Part shown: positions 1 through 8,842 of the stretch, in pieces | Layout of the letters: each line of letters begins with the position of its first letter | Position numbering within the stretch: the stretch's first letter is position 1 | From: Dryocola sp036489025 | GTDB lineage: Bacteria > Pseudomonadota > Gammaproteobacteria > Enterobacterales > Enterobacteriaceae | NCBI GenBank assembly: GCA_036489025.1 | Contig: DASXGN010000041.1 | Coordinates: 1-64,000, forward strand | DNA: 64,000 bases | Direction of reading: 5' to 3' | Notes under the pieces: model-generated | What the model was told of the DNA's origin: nothing | Databases searched by the model: none | The model's input: only the letters and a program-made list of their open reading frames with translations | Translations under genes and position numbers: made by a program

Positions 1-57
1 AGGCTCCAAATTCAGGAAGTAAATCAGGGTCAACCCTGATGCTGTAAGAAATTCGGT

Positions 58-134
58 GGAGCGGTAGTTCAGTCGGTTAGAATACCTGCCTGTCACGCAG
101 GGGGTCGCGGGTTCGAGTCCCGTCCGTTCCGCCA
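58..134 (+). tRNA. aspU: tRNA-Asp (GTC)
   Basis: This is a complete 77-nt tRNA with an encoded CCA end. The anticodon loop reads CTGTCAC, giving anticodon GTC for aspartate, and the T-arm GGTTCGAGTCC is standard. The acceptor stem GGAGCGG pairs with CCGTTCC through one G-T pair. In E. coli the tRNA at this place is aspU, the distal gene of rrnH, followed by dkgB; dkgB follows here too, so a 5S rRNA gene probably lies just left of the window, although none is visible. The sequence is identical to the second tRNA-Asp at 11993. Confidence 0.97.
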
Positions 135-140
135 CTTATT

Positions 141-172
141 AAGCCCTGAGTCTTAGACTCAGGGCTTTTTTC
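141..172 (+). terminator. Rho-independent terminator after tRNA-Asp
   Basis: A 12-bp perfect stem (AAGCCCTGAGTC with GACTCAGGGCTT) closes a 3-nt loop and runs into a T tract. It sits 6 nt after the tRNA CCA end and would terminate the presumed rRNA operon. Confidence 0.9.
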
Positions 173-309
173 TTGTCTAAATTTTATGATAAATTTCCTA
201 ATTATTGCGCGTGCCGCAATTATCTTATGCATTTATCTCTCTTTTTCCTCATAGCCATTCCAGCCATACTCCTCGAATAACAAGCACATAACCCCCAACG
301 AGGTAAGTA

Positions 310-1113
310 ATGACAATTCCTGCATTTGGTTTAGGTACATTTCGTTTAAAAGACGACGTCGTCATCGCATCGGTAAAAACGGCGCTTGAACTGGGCTATC
401 GCGCAATTGATACTGCGCAGATCTATGACAACGAAGCTGCGGTAGGGCAGGCAATCGAAGAGAGCGCTATCGCACGCAGCGAACTGTTTATCACGACCAA
501 GATCTGGACCGCCAACCTCGCTAAAGACAAGCTGATCCCAAGCCTGCTGGAAAGTCTGAGCAAGCTGCGTACTGATTATGTTGATTTAACGCTGATCCAC
601 TGGCCATCGCCAAAGGATGAAGTCTCTGTGGCTGAGTTTATGCAGGCATTGCTGGAAGCGAAGAAGGCTGGTCTTACTCGCCAGATCGGTATTTCTAACT
701 TCACAATCGATCTGATGCAGCAGGCCATTAACGCTGTGGGTGCTGAAAACATTGCGACCAACCAGATTGAACTGTCCCCTTATTTGCAGAACCGCAAAGT
801 TGTGGAATGGGCGCAGCAGCACGATATCCCTGTCACCTCCTACATGACGCTGGCCTATGGCAAAGCCCTGACTGATGAAGTCATTGGCCGCATTGCAAGC
901 AAGCATAGCGCAACGTCTGCCCAGGTTATCCTCGCATGGGCGATGCAGCTGGGCTATGCCGTTATTCCATCCTCCACCAGGAGAGAGAACCTGCAAAGCA
1001 ATCTACAGGCACAAACGCTCACACTGGACGCTGAGGATATGGCAGCAATTGCTGCGCTGGATTGCAACGACCGCCTGGTCAGCCCGGATGGATTAGCTCC
1101 GCAGTGGGATTAA
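310..1113 (+). CDS. dkgB: Aldo-keto reductase DkgB (2,5-diketo-D-gluconate/methylglyoxal reductase)
   Basis: The 267-aa protein is a soluble NADPH-dependent aldo-keto reductase that reduces 2,5-diketo-D-gluconate and small ketoaldehydes such as methylglyoxal. It has the family length. The catalytic tetrad is visible as Asp34, Tyr39, Lys64 and His97 (in DTAQIYDNE, TTKIW and LIHWP). The C-terminal half carries the cofactor-binding stretch VIPSSTRRENLQSNL. The ATG follows AACGAGGTAAGT, a good ribosome binding site. Position between tRNA-Asp and yafC matches E. coli. It converges on yafC with only 6 nt between the stop codons. Confidence 0.95.
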   Translation: MTIPAFGLGTFRLKDDVVIASVKTALELGYRAIDTAQIYDNEAAVGQAIEESAIARSELFITTKIWTANLAKDKLIPSLLESLSKLRTDYVDLTLIHWPSPKDEVSVAEFMQALLEAKKAGLTRQIGISNFTIDLMQQAINAVGAENIATNQIELSPYLQNRKVVEWAQQHDIPVTSYMTLAYGKALTDEVIGRIASKHSATSAQVILAWAMQLGYAVIPSSTRRENLQSNLQAQTLTLDAEDMAAIAALDCNDRLVSPDGLAPQWD

Positions 1114-1119
1114 TATCTG

Positions 1120-2022
1120 CTACAGCCCCTGCGGGGGCTGCTTCACATGCTCACTCAGAAAGTCGATAAACGCCCGGATCCGCGTGCTGACCGCTCGGTC
1201 ACTGTAATAAACCGCGCTAAACGGCATCTCTACCGGTAAGAGTTTATCCGCCAGTAGTTCAACGAATCTCCCCTCAGCAATCTCCTGATTAATCATGTAG
1301 TCAGACAGACAGGCAATGCCGTTTCCCATCAGGCAGAGCTGCTTGAGCGTTTCTCCGCTGTTAGATGAAATGCCCACGCTAATGTCATATAGCTGCCCGT
1401 CAGGCTGTGCGATTGGCCATCGGTTCAGGCTCGATGTTTCAGAGAATCCCATACAAATATGACGTTCAAGATCCTCTGTGCTCTCCGGGATCCCATACTG
1501 TGCAAGATATTCCGGTGAGGCGATAATCTTCCTGTAGCTGGCAAAAAGCGGCCTGGCTCGCAGGCTCGAATCGGTTAGCGTGCCCGCGCGAATAGCGACA
1601 TCGACCTTTCGCTCGATCAGGTTGATGAATGTTTCTGATGAAACCAGCGACAGCGTCACTTCCGGGTAGCGTTCGCGGAAAGGCTTAATCAGCGGCATCA
1701 AAAGATGCAGCATCACCGGCGTGGCGGCATCAATCCGCAACAGCCCACGAGGAGTCTGACGACTTTCCATCAGCTCATTTTCTGCCGCCGCCATTTCCTG
1801 AAGGATTTGCTGCACGCGGCGGAAATAACGCTCCCCTTCTTCGGTCAGGCTGAGCTGGCGAGTAGTGCGGTTGAGTAAACTCACGCCAAGTTTCATTTCA
1901 AGCTTTTTAACCGCGCGGCTTACCGCTGAATTGGCCTGACCCAGCTGCTCAGCCGCCCGGCTAAAGCTACCGCTTTCCACGACGGCGACAAAGATCGCCA
2001 GTTCTTCCGAGGTTGCTTTCAT
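1120..2022 (-). CDS. yafC: LysR-family transcriptional regulator YafC
   Basis: The 300-aa protein has an N-terminal winged helix-turn-helix (about residues 1-60, with GSFSRAAEQLGQANSAVSRA as the recognition region) and a C-terminal effector-binding domain. The sequence is close to E. coli YafC. It is transcribed divergently from the MFS gene at 2127 with 104 bp between the starts, the usual arrangement of a LysR regulator and its target. E. coli lacks that MFS gene, so the target here is inferred. The effector is unknown. The GC-rich hairpin AGCCCC/GGGGGCT inside its last codons may act as a terminator shared with dkgB. Confidence 0.92.
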   Translation of the reverse strand: MKATSEELAIFVAVVESGSFSRAAEQLGQANSAVSRAVKKLEMKLGVSLLNRTTRQLSLTEEGERYFRRVQQILQEMAAAENELMESRQTPRGLLRIDAATPVMLHLLMPLIKPFRERYPEVTLSLVSSETFINLIERKVDVAIRAGTLTDSSLRARPLFASYRKIIASPEYLAQYGIPESTEDLERHICMGFSETSSLNRWPIAQPDGQLYDISVGISSNSGETLKQLCLMGNGIACLSDYMINQEIAEGRFVELLADKLLPVEMPFSAVYYSDRAVSTRIRAFIDFLSEHVKQPPQGL

Positions 2023-2035
2023 TATTGCTCCAGAA

Positions 2036-2058
2036 GCAAAATTATATTGAGATTTTGC
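2036..2058. promoter_or_regulatory. Inverted repeat in the yafC/MFS divergent promoter region
   Basis: GCAAAAT and ATTTTGC form a 7-bp inverted repeat with a 9-nt centre, 14 bp upstream of the yafC start. Its place in a divergent LysR promoter region makes it a candidate YafC binding site. No binding evidence exists in the sequence itself. Confidence 0.4.
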
Positions 2059-2126
2059 ATATTTTTGTTATTTAACCATCAGCCCATACTACGTGTCATC
2101 AAAAGACACCTGCTATGGAGTAAATT

Positions 2127-3302
2127 ATGCCTCTGGCGCTACTGGCACTGACCATCAGTGCATTCGCAATCGGAACCACCGAGTTTGTTATCGTCGGTCT
2201 GGTCCCAACGATTGCCGAACAACTTTCTATTTCGCTGCCCTCTGCCGGGCTGTTAGTTTCTATCTACGCGCTGGGCGTTGCCGTTGGGGCTCCAGTGTTA
2301 ACCGCGCTGACCGGGAAACTGCCGCGCAAACAGCTGCTGATAAGCCTGATGGTGCTGTTTACCGCGGGCAATCTGCTGGCCTGGCTATCGCCAAATTATG
2401 AAACGCTGGTCATTGCTCGCCTGCTGACGGGCCTGGCCCACGGGGTATTCTTCTCAATTGGCTCAACCATCGCAACTAGCCTGGTCCCTAAAGAAAAAGC
2501 AGCTTCTGCGATTGCTATTATGTTTGGCGGATTAACCGTCGCGCTGGTGACCGGTGTTCCGTTGGGGACCTTCATTGGCCAGCATTTCGGCTGGCGTGAA
2601 ACCTTCCTGGCCGTCTCTGCCATCGGTGTGATTGCCTTAATCAGCAGTACGATTCTGGTACCAAAAGACATTCCGATGCGGGCTGTCGCTAGCCTGAAAG
2701 ATCAGCTTAAGGTGCTGACCCATCCTCGCCTGCTGATTATCTATGCCATTACCGCGCTGGGTTATGGCGGCGTATTCACCGCATTTACCTTCTTGGCTCC
2801 GATGATGCAGGATCTTGCTGGCTATTCACCCGCGGCGGTTAGCTGGATTCTGTTAGGTTATGGCGTATCAGTTGCTATCGGTAATATCTGGGGGGGAAAA
2901 CTGGCTGACCGCCACGGGGCAGTGCCCGCGCTGAAGTTTATCTTTGCCGCCCTGGCCGTTCTATTATTGGTTTTCCAGTTCACCGCAAGTTCGCATATTG
3001 CCGCTCTGGTGACCGTTCTGGTGATGGGCGTCTTTGCCTTCGGTAATGTGCCTGGCCTGCAGGTTTACGTCGTCCAGAAAGCCGAGGAGTACACGCCGAA
3101 TGCCGTAGATGTCGCTTCTGGCCTGAATATCGCCGCCTTTAACGTTGGGATTGCGTTAGGTTCGATCATCGGTGGCCAAACCGTGCAGAGTTTCGGCCTG
3201 GCGCAGACGCCATGGATTGGCGCGGTTATTGTGGTCGGTGCACTGCTGCTGATTGGCCTGAGCGGGCGTCTCGATAAGCGCACCGAAGTCGCCGTTGGCT
3301 AA
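2127..3302 (+). CDS. MFS transporter, DHA1 family (YdhP/AraJ-like)
   Basis: The 391-aa protein has about 12 hydrophobic segments and no signal peptide. Its start (GTTEFVIVGLVPTIAEQ) resembles the AraJ/YdhP group of drug:H+ antiporters, and loop 2-3 carries GKLPRKQ, a version of MFS motif A. It should act as an inner-membrane proton-driven exporter; the substrate is unknown. The ATG is preceded by ATGGAGTAAATT, with GGAG well placed. It is divergent from yafC, which probably controls it. E. coli has no gene here between yafC and yafD. Confidence 0.85.
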   Translation: MPLALLALTISAFAIGTTEFVIVGLVPTIAEQLSISLPSAGLLVSIYALGVAVGAPVLTALTGKLPRKQLLISLMVLFTAGNLLAWLSPNYETLVIARLLTGLAHGVFFSIGSTIATSLVPKEKAASAIAIMFGGLTVALVTGVPLGTFIGQHFGWRETFLAVSAIGVIALISSTILVPKDIPMRAVASLKDQLKVLTHPRLLIIYAITALGYGGVFTAFTFLAPMMQDLAGYSPAAVSWILLGYGVSVAIGNIWGGKLADRHGAVPALKFIFAALAVLLLVFQFTASSHIAALVTVLVMGVFAFGNVPGLQVYVVQKAEEYTPNAVDVASGLNIAAFNVGIALGSIIGGQTVQSFGLAQTPWIGAVIVVGALLLIGLSGRLDKRTEVAVG

Positions 3303-3310
3303 ATGAAGAG

Positions 3311-3342
3311 ATAAGAGCGTGAGTATTTTGTTACGCTCTTAT
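3311..3342. repeat. 10-bp perfect inverted repeat downstream of the MFS gene
   Basis: ATAAGAGCGT and ACGCTCTTAT flank a 12-nt loop directly after the MFS stop codon. There is no T tract, so it is more likely an mRNA 3'-end hairpin than an intrinsic terminator. Confidence 0.55.
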
Positions 3343-3403
3343 CCGTCAACGGTTTGTAATGGTCATTGAAACTCTGCCGTAAAGTCCCTATAACTGAAAG
3401 ACC

Positions 3404-3425
3404 GCCCTCTGCAAGAGGGCTCTTT
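3404..3425 (+). terminator. Probable terminator between the MFS gene and yafD
   Basis: GCCCTC and GAGGGC form a 6-bp GC stem around a 5-nt loop, followed by TCTTT. It lies upstream of the chosen yafD start and argues against the longer yafD reading frame that begins at 3366. Confidence 0.6.
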
Positions 3426-3449
3426 GGTTACAGAGGTCGTCAGCTAAAC

Positions 3450-4253
3450 GTGCGCAAAAATACTTATGCCATGCGATATGTCGCCGGTCAGCCAGCAGAA
3501 CGCATTCTGCCGCCTGGCTCATTTGCGACTATCGGTCAGGCATTGCCACCCGGTGAACCGTTGCCCGGCGAAGGGAATTTACGCGTTCTGGTGTGGAACA
3601 TCTTCAAGCAGCAGCGGGCCGACTGGCTTTCCGTGCTGCAGAATTTTGGTAAAGATGCCCATCTGGTTCTGCTGCAGGAGGCGCAAACGACTCCCGAGCT
3701 GGTCACGTTCGCAACCAGCAATTATCTGGCAGCCGATCAGGTGCCCGCTTTTGTTTTGCCGCAGCACCCTTCCGGCGTGATGACTCTCTCCGCCGCTCAT
3801 CCTGTTTACTGTTGCCCTTTGCGCGAGCGGGAACCTATTCTTCGCCTGTCTAAATCTGCCCTTGTAACCGTTTATCCTTTACCGGATGGCCGCCTGCTGA
3901 TGGTGGTCAATATTCATGCGGTTAACTTCAGCCTCGGCGTAGACGTATACAGTAAGCAGCTTGGTCCGATTGGCGACCAGATTGGCCACCACAACGGCCC
4001 GGTGATCATGGCGGGTGATTTTAACGCCTGGAGCCGTCCACGCATGAATGCGCTGTACCGGTTCGCGCGAGAAATGACTTTAAGAGAAGTGCGTTTTACC
4101 GACGACCATCGGCGTAAAGCTTTTGGCCGCCCGTTGGATTTTGTTTTCTACCGCGGGCTGAACGTCACTGAAGCCTCAGTGCTGGTGACCCGCGCATCCG
4201 ATCATAACCCTCTACTAGTCGAATTCCGTCCCGGCAAGCCTGAGCTGAAGTAA
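3450..4253 (+). CDS. yafD: Endonuclease/exonuclease/phosphatase-family protein YafD
   Basis: The 267-aa product matches E. coli YafD over its whole length when read from the GTG at 3450 (protein start MRKNTYAMRYVAGQ). A longer in-frame start at 3366 would run through a terminator-like hairpin. Metal-dependent EEP-fold motifs are present: LVWNI near residue 45, LLQEAQ with the catalytic Glu, VIMAGDFNAWSR with Asp and Asn, and the C-terminal ASDHNP His. YafD is a conserved enterobacterial protein of uncertain substrate that has been linked to stress resistance. It is followed by yafE in the same direction after 71 bp. Confidence 0.92.
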   Translation: MRKNTYAMRYVAGQPAERILPPGSFATIGQALPPGEPLPGEGNLRVLVWNIFKQQRADWLSVLQNFGKDAHLVLLQEAQTTPELVTFATSNYLAADQVPAFVLPQHPSGVMTLSAAHPVYCCPLREREPILRLSKSALVTVYPLPDGRLLMVVNIHAVNFSLGVDVYSKQLGPIGDQIGHHNGPVIMAGDFNAWSRPRMNALYRFAREMTLREVRFTDDHRRKAFGRPLDFVFYRGLNVTEASVLVTRASDHNPLLVEFRPGKPELK

Positions 4254-4324
4254 GGTTAGTCAGGTCTGCCGTCGGGCAGGCCTGTTAGCTGCCCTTTCTT
4301 TTACTCAAACGCAAGGACAATACG

Positions 4325-5092
4325 ATGGCAACACAATCCCACCACGAAAACGTTGATCGACAGTTTGGTTCCCAGGCCAGCGCGTACCTGACGAGCGCGG
4401 TGCATGCCACCGGCCGCGATTTGGAGCGTCTCAGCGCCCGGTTGGCCGCTTTCCCACGTGCAAAGCTTCTTGATATGGGATGTGGGGCCGGGCACGCCAG
4501 TTTTATCGCAGCGGCCCAGGTGAAAGAAGTGGTGGCTTACGATCTCTCCGCGCAGATGCTCGACGTAGTGAATGAGGCGGCGCTTACCCGGAACATATCT
4601 AACTTAACAACCCAGCAAGGATATGCCGAAGCGCTACCTTTTGACGACGGCGCTTTTGACGTTGTTATCAGCCGCTACTCCGCTCATCACTGGCACGACG
4701 TAGGCAAGGCGCTGCGCGAAGTTAAGCGAGTGCTGAAACCCGGCGGCACGGTTATCTTTATGGATGTGATGTCTCCAGGCCATGCCGTGCTGGATATCTG
4801 GCTGCAAACGGTGGAAGCGCTGCGGGACACCTCGCACGTTCGGAACTACTCCAGCGGCGAATGGCTGAGCCTGTTCAACGATGCGGGCCTGATAACGCAA
4901 AATCTGCTGTGCGATCGCCTGAATCTGGAGTTCCCAAGCTGGATTGCGAGAATGAGAACGCCAGCCGTACTGGCTGATGCCATTCGTGCTTACCAGATAA
5001 GCGCCTCCGAGGAGGTTCAGCGTTATTTTGAGCTGCAGGGGGACGGTACTTTTACCAGCGATATTGTGATGCTGGAGGCTTCAAAGTCCTGA
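4325..5092 (+). CDS. yafE: SAM-dependent methyltransferase YafE
   Basis: The 255-aa protein is a class I methyltransferase. Motif I is LLDMGCGAGH at residues 48-57, and the acidic post-I residue lies in VVAYDLS. The segment ALPFDDGAFDVVISRYSAHHW matches the UbiE/Methyltransf_11 core (only the family resemblance is visible, not the substrate). It is longer than the 207-aa annotated E. coli YafE because it includes the N-terminal helix region. The ATG is preceded by CAAGGACAATACG. It ends at a strong bidirectional terminator shared with mltD. Confidence 0.9.
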   Translation: MATQSHHENVDRQFGSQASAYLTSAVHATGRDLERLSARLAAFPRAKLLDMGCGAGHASFIAAAQVKEVVAYDLSAQMLDVVNEAALTRNISNLTTQQGYAEALPFDDGAFDVVISRYSAHHWHDVGKALREVKRVLKPGGTVIFMDVMSPGHAVLDIWLQTVEALRDTSHVRNYSSGEWLSLFNDAGLITQNLLCDRLNLEFPSWIARMRTPAVLADAIRAYQISASEEVQRYFELQGDGTFTSDIVMLEASKS

Positions 5093-5105
5093 TTCGAAAA
5101 CGTAA

Positions 5106-5130
5106 AAAAGGCACCTGTTAGGTGCCTTTT
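5106..5130. terminator. Bidirectional terminator between yafE and mltD
   Basis: AAAAGGCACC and GGTGCCTTTT form a 10-bp perfect stem with loop TGTTA. T tracts occur on both strands, so it can serve the convergent yafE and mltD genes. Confidence 0.9.
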
Positions 5131-5142
5131 CAATATTACCGC

Positions 5143-6513
5143 TTATGCATCAGGTGTGGCAGTGTTGCTCACAAAGAGCGTCAGCTGGTCGCCGGGCTTC
5201 AGGTTATCGGTATCTTCGTTCCAGCGCAGAACATCTTTGATGTTGACGCCGTGACGTTTTGCGATACTCGACAGGGAGTCGCCCTTGCGCACCTTATAGG
5301 TAATGCTGTCGTTCCTGGCTAAACGCTCGCCGCTGTTTTTCACGCTGAGCGTTTGGCCAACTTTAATGTGCGCGCCGCGAATGCCATTCCAGCTCTGCAA
5401 ATCTTTGGTGCTTACGCCTAAGCGCGTCGCAATGCTCGACAGGGTATCACCTGAACGAACACGGTAAGATTTGTTGCCGCCCGCGCTGCTGCGATTATCC
5501 GCGACCAGCGTAGGTTGAACGGCTGCAATTTCGCCAGAGGCCAGAGAAGCTTTAAGCTTGTCAGCATGCTTCTTAGGAACCATCACATACTGCTGATTCT
5601 TGCCAATGACCGGCGTTTTAACTCCGGCATTGAAAGCCTTCAGCGTTGTTAATGAAATCCCCGCCATTTCGGCGACCTGCTTCATTGCAACGGGCTCGCT
5701 GACTTCAACGCGCGCTAATGCACGGCTTTCATCAGTGCTTGGCAAACGTATACCGTATTTCTGGTGGTTCTTGAGCAGTTCGCTCAGGGCCAGCATTTTC
5801 GGTACGTAAATCTTGGTTTCCCGCGGTAACGAAAGTGACCAGAAGTCCGTAGGTTTACCTCGGGCTTTGTTCGCCTTCACTGCGTTCATCACGCGGCCTT
5901 CACCGCTGTTGTACGCTGCGACCGTGAGTAGCCAATCGCCATCAAACATTTTGTTCAGACGCTGCATCATATCCAGTGCTGCTGTGGTGGAAGCCACAAC
6001 GTCACGGCGTGCATCGTATGCTTTGGTCTGTTTCAGACCATAATTGCGCCCCGTACTTGGAATGATCTGCCAAATGCCCGCGGCATTTGCGCCAGATGTC
6101 GCGTGGGGGTCAAAAGCGCTCTCCACTATGGGTAGCAGTACCAGTTCCATCGGCATGTTACGTTTCTTAACTTGCCCGGCAATCCAGTACATATACGGCT
6201 CTGCCCGTAATGTTACATCGTGGAGATAGCTCTTATTACTCAGGTACTTCTGTTTCTGTTCGCGGATCCGGGTATTCTCCGGTATCCCCATCTTTAGCTC
6301 GTCGCTGATGAAGTTCCACAGGTTCTGATCTTGCGCGAGGAATGTCCCATCGTCCATCCATCGCGCCGAGGTCGCTCGACCAGTGTACTTTCCTGCTTCA
6401 CCTTGACCCGCTGCAGACAGACTCTGTGCATGCTGTTGGACGTTCGCGTCATGCCTTGACGCCTGGCATCCCACAAGCAGGACAGTGGCGAATAATATCG
6501 CTTTTGCCTTCAT
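5143..6513 (-). CDS. mltD: Membrane-bound lytic murein transglycosylase D
   Basis: This 456-aa lipoprotein cleaves peptidoglycan glycan strands to give 1,6-anhydromuropeptides. The signal peptide ends in a lipobox (LLVGC, lipidated Cys16). The SLT domain has the catalytic Glu at about residue 131 in LPIVESAFDP, followed by GANAAGIWQIIPSTG. Two LysM peptidoglycan-binding repeats (YRVRSGDTLSSIATRLGV and YKVRKGDSLSSIAKRHGV) occupy about residues 348-450. Length and order with gloB match E. coli. It is a monocistronic minus-strand gene. Confidence 0.96.
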   Translation of the reverse strand: MKAKAILFATVLLVGCQASRHDANVQQHAQSLSAAGQGEAGKYTGRATSARWMDDGTFLAQDQNLWNFISDELKMGIPENTRIREQKQKYLSNKSYLHDVTLRAEPYMYWIAGQVKKRNMPMELVLLPIVESAFDPHATSGANAAGIWQIIPSTGRNYGLKQTKAYDARRDVVASTTAALDMMQRLNKMFDGDWLLTVAAYNSGEGRVMNAVKANKARGKPTDFWSLSLPRETKIYVPKMLALSELLKNHQKYGIRLPSTDESRALARVEVSEPVAMKQVAEMAGISLTTLKAFNAGVKTPVIGKNQQYVMVPKKHADKLKASLASGEIAAVQPTLVADNRSSAGGNKSYRVRSGDTLSSIATRLGVSTKDLQSWNGIRGAHIKVGQTLSVKNSGERLARNDSITYKVRKGDSLSSIAKRHGVNIKDVLRWNEDTDNLKPGDQLTLFVSNTATPDA

Positions 6514-6583
6514 GTGTGTGTCAATGGTTGCTTAAAAGACGAGCAAGGATACATTTGCCCGTTTATCAACACAACAAAAAAAT

Positions 6584-7339
6584 TTAGAAGCTATCTTTCT
6601 TTGCCCGTAACCAGGCGAATATCTGCTGTGGTTGTTGCAAGTTTGTTTCTTTTGATATTATGCCTTTTAAATCAATATCTTCTGTTCTTAAAAAAATATT
6701 AATTTGCCGCTCGATTTGCAGCGTTGTCGGCAAGGTTGATTGATTTTTTGCACGTAACTCCTTAACTTTTCGATAGTATCGGGTTAAGTCCTCATCCTCA
6801 GGCAAAACACTTAAAGAAAACTTAATGTTTGCTAAAGTGTATTCATGTGCGCAACAAATTAGCGTTTCAGCAGGCAATGAGTTAATCTTTTGAAATGATT
6901 GATACATTTGTTCTGCCGTACCTTCAAAAAGCCTTCCGCAGCCGCCAGAAAACATGGTGTCGCCACAAAAAAGGTAAGGAAGGCTGAAATAACAGATATG
7001 TCCTAAAGTGTGACCGGGTGTGGCAATAACACTAAATTCATACTTTAAAATATTGACCTTATCGCCCTCACGCACTACCCGGTTCGTTCCCTTATCTTGC
7101 GTCTCCTGCGGGCCATATACCACAAGACCCGGAAACTTTTTCACCAGTTCTTTCACGCCGCCAACGTGGTCGTTGTGATGGTGAGTGAGCAAAATGGCCT
7201 CCGGGTGCCAGCCGTTATCTGCGATGGCTTGAAGGACCGGAGCGGCTTCGCCAGGATCGACAATGACGCATTTGCCCTGTTCATCGTTAAGAACCCAGAT
7301 GTAGTTATCCTGGAAGGCGGGAATACTGTTAAGATTCAT
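6584..7339 (-). CDS. gloB: Hydroxyacylglutathione hydrolase (glyoxalase II)
   Basis: The 251-aa metallo-beta-lactamase-fold enzyme hydrolyses S-lactoylglutathione to lactate and glutathione, the second step of methylglyoxal detoxification. The binuclear metal motif THHHNDH is at residues 52-58. Further ligands lie in TPGHTLGH and in the FCGDTMFSGGCGR region. The ATG follows GGAGATTGAACT. It is divergent from yafS with 36 bp between the starts, as in E. coli. Confidence 0.96.
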   Translation of the reverse strand: MNLNSIPAFQDNYIWVLNDEQGKCVIVDPGEAAPVLQAIADNGWHPEAILLTHHHNDHVGGVKELVKKFPGLVVYGPQETQDKGTNRVVREGDKVNILKYEFSVIATPGHTLGHICYFSLPYLFCGDTMFSGGCGRLFEGTAEQMYQSFQKINSLPAETLICCAHEYTLANIKFSLSVLPEDEDLTRYYRKVKELRAKNQSTLPTTLQIERQINIFLRTEDIDLKGIISKETNLQQPQQIFAWLRAKKDSF

Positions 7340-7375
7340 AGTTCAATCTCCTGGAATGACGATAAGAAGGTAGCG

Positions 7376-8134
7376 ATGAAACCGGCAAGGATACCTGACA
7401 ATTTCATTTCACCGCATCACTGGGGACAATTGCCCTGGGGAGAATACTATCGCGAAGCGCTTGAAAACCAGCTACGCCCCTGGCTGGGCAAAATGTTCGG
7501 TTTCCATCTGCTGAAGATAGGCAATCTTAGCGCCGAACTGGATACCAGCGCCTGCGCTATTTCGCACCAGGTCAATGTCGCCCTGCAAGGCTCGCAGCTG
7601 CAGATCAACGCCGATCCGCTTCATTTACCCATTGCTTCAAAATCGGTTGATGCCTGCCTGCTGGCTCATACGCTGCCCTGGAGCCAGGATCCGCATGGCC
7701 TGCTGCGCGAAGCGGACCGCGTGTTAATCGACGACGGCTGGCTTATCATCAGCAGCTTCAACCCTGTCAGCCTGCTGGGCATAGGAAAGGCCATTCCATT
7801 CCTGCGCAGGCGCGCGCCTTATAATAGCCGGATGTTTACCCCGATGCGTCAGTTTGACTGGCTGGCGCTGCTGAATTTTGAAGTACTCTATCAGCGTGGC
7901 TTTCAGGTGTTGCCATGGCACAAGCAGGGCGGAAAAATGCTGGGCACTCATCTGCCGGCCCTGGGATGCATGCATGTGATTGTGGCACGCAAGCGCACCT
8001 TGCCGCTGACCTTAAATCCGATGAAAAACCGTAAAGCTAAATCGCAGATTCGCTCAGCGGTAGGGGCAACGCGTCAGTATCGGGAAGGCGTCAAGCCTTC
8101 ACATCCGGCAGATAGCCGACATCCTCAAGAGTAG
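7376..8134 (+). CDS. yafS: Methyltransferase-like protein YafS
   Basis: The 252-aa product read from ATG 7376 (MKPARIPDNFISPHHWGQL) matches YafS. AAGAAGG lies 5 nt upstream, so the longer frame back to 7097, which runs antisense into gloB, is not used. The protein has a degenerate class I methyltransferase fold (LPIASKSVDACLLAHTLPW, then ADRVLIDDGWLIISSFNP) without a clear glycine-rich motif I. Its 3' end overlaps the convergent rnhA gene by 44 bp. Function is not established. Confidence 0.88.
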   Translation: MKPARIPDNFISPHHWGQLPWGEYYREALENQLRPWLGKMFGFHLLKIGNLSAELDTSACAISHQVNVALQGSQLQINADPLHLPIASKSVDACLLAHTLPWSQDPHGLLREADRVLIDDGWLIISSFNPVSLLGIGKAIPFLRRRAPYNSRMFTPMRQFDWLALLNFEVLYQRGFQVLPWHKQGGKMLGTHLPALGCMHVIVARKRTLPLTLNPMKNRKAKSQIRSAVGATRQYREGVKPSHPADSRHPQE

Positions 8135-8564
8135 GATTTGACGCAGCCTCGCGGGCCAGCTCGTCACAGCGTTCGTTTTCCGGGTGGCCGGCGTGGCCTT
8201 TGACCCATTCCCAGCTGATTTTATGCTCGCTCAGCGCCGCGTCCAGGCGCTTCCAGAGATCGACATTCTTCACCGGCTTCTTATCCGCCGTTTTCCAGCC
8301 GCGTTTTTTCCAGTTGTGGATCCACTGGGTAATTCCCTGACGCACATACTGGCTATCGGTGCTGAGCACGATATCGCAAGGCTCGATTAATGCCTCGAGG
8401 GCGACAATAGCCGCCATCATTTCCATGCGGTTATTTGTGGTCAGGCGATAGCCAACGCTGAAGATCTTTTCATGCTGCTTGTACCGTAAAATAGCACCGT
8501 ATCCACCTGGGCCTGGATTGCCGAGGCAAGAACCATCGGTGAAAATTTCTACCTGTTTGCGCAT
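8091..8564 (-). CDS. rnhA: Ribonuclease HI
   Basis: The 157-aa enzyme degrades RNA in RNA-DNA hybrids. The start at 8564 (MRKQVEIFTDGSCLGNPGPG) agrees with E. coli RNase HI; a longer open frame to 8630 is not conserved. The catalytic acids are in FTDGS (Asp), NNRMEMMA (Glu), STDSQYV (Asp) and the C-terminal CDELAREAA (Asp), and KGHAGHPEN holds the conserved His. In E. coli rnhA and dnaQ are adjacent divergent genes sharing a promoter region; here they are separated by about 2.5 kb carrying a peptidase gene. Confidence 0.96.
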   Translation of the reverse strand: MRKQVEIFTDGSCLGNPGPGGYGAILRYKQHEKIFSVGYRLTTNNRMEMMAAIVALEALIEPCDIVLSTDSQYVRQGITQWIHNWKKRGWKTADKKPVKNVDLWKRLDAALSEHKISWEWVKGHAGHPENERCDELAREAASNPTLEDVGYLPDVKA

Positions 8565-8732
8565 CTCTGGTAGCGTTCCCGTGATTAAAAAAGCCAAGTC
8601 TGACATAAACGAGCGCGATGAGCACTGCAACCGTTCGCTAATTTTATGTCACCTGAATGGAAGCTATGGTAAGGCGATTATCGGGAGGCGGATTTTTGTG
8701 TCGTGAGGTATTTGCCAAACTCAGGCGGGCAG

Positions 8733-8771
8733 CAAAAAAAACCAGAAGCTATGGGCGCCATGCTTCTGGTT
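8733..8771 (-). terminator. Terminator downstream of the S8 peptidase gene
   Basis: On the minus strand AACCAGAAGC and GCTTCTGGTT form a 10-bp perfect stem around a 12-nt loop, followed by eight T residues. It lies about 70 bp after the peptidase stop codon. Confidence 0.85.
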
Positions 8772-8842
8772 AAATCACTGCTTAAGGGACGTTTTCATTA
8801 AAAATTAAGCCGGTATTTATTCTCATTTGCCGGTCTTTTACC

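Noticed and set aside
586..996. 136-codon minus-strand frame inside dkgB
   Set aside because: It is antisense to a clearly conserved gene and has no recognisable motif.
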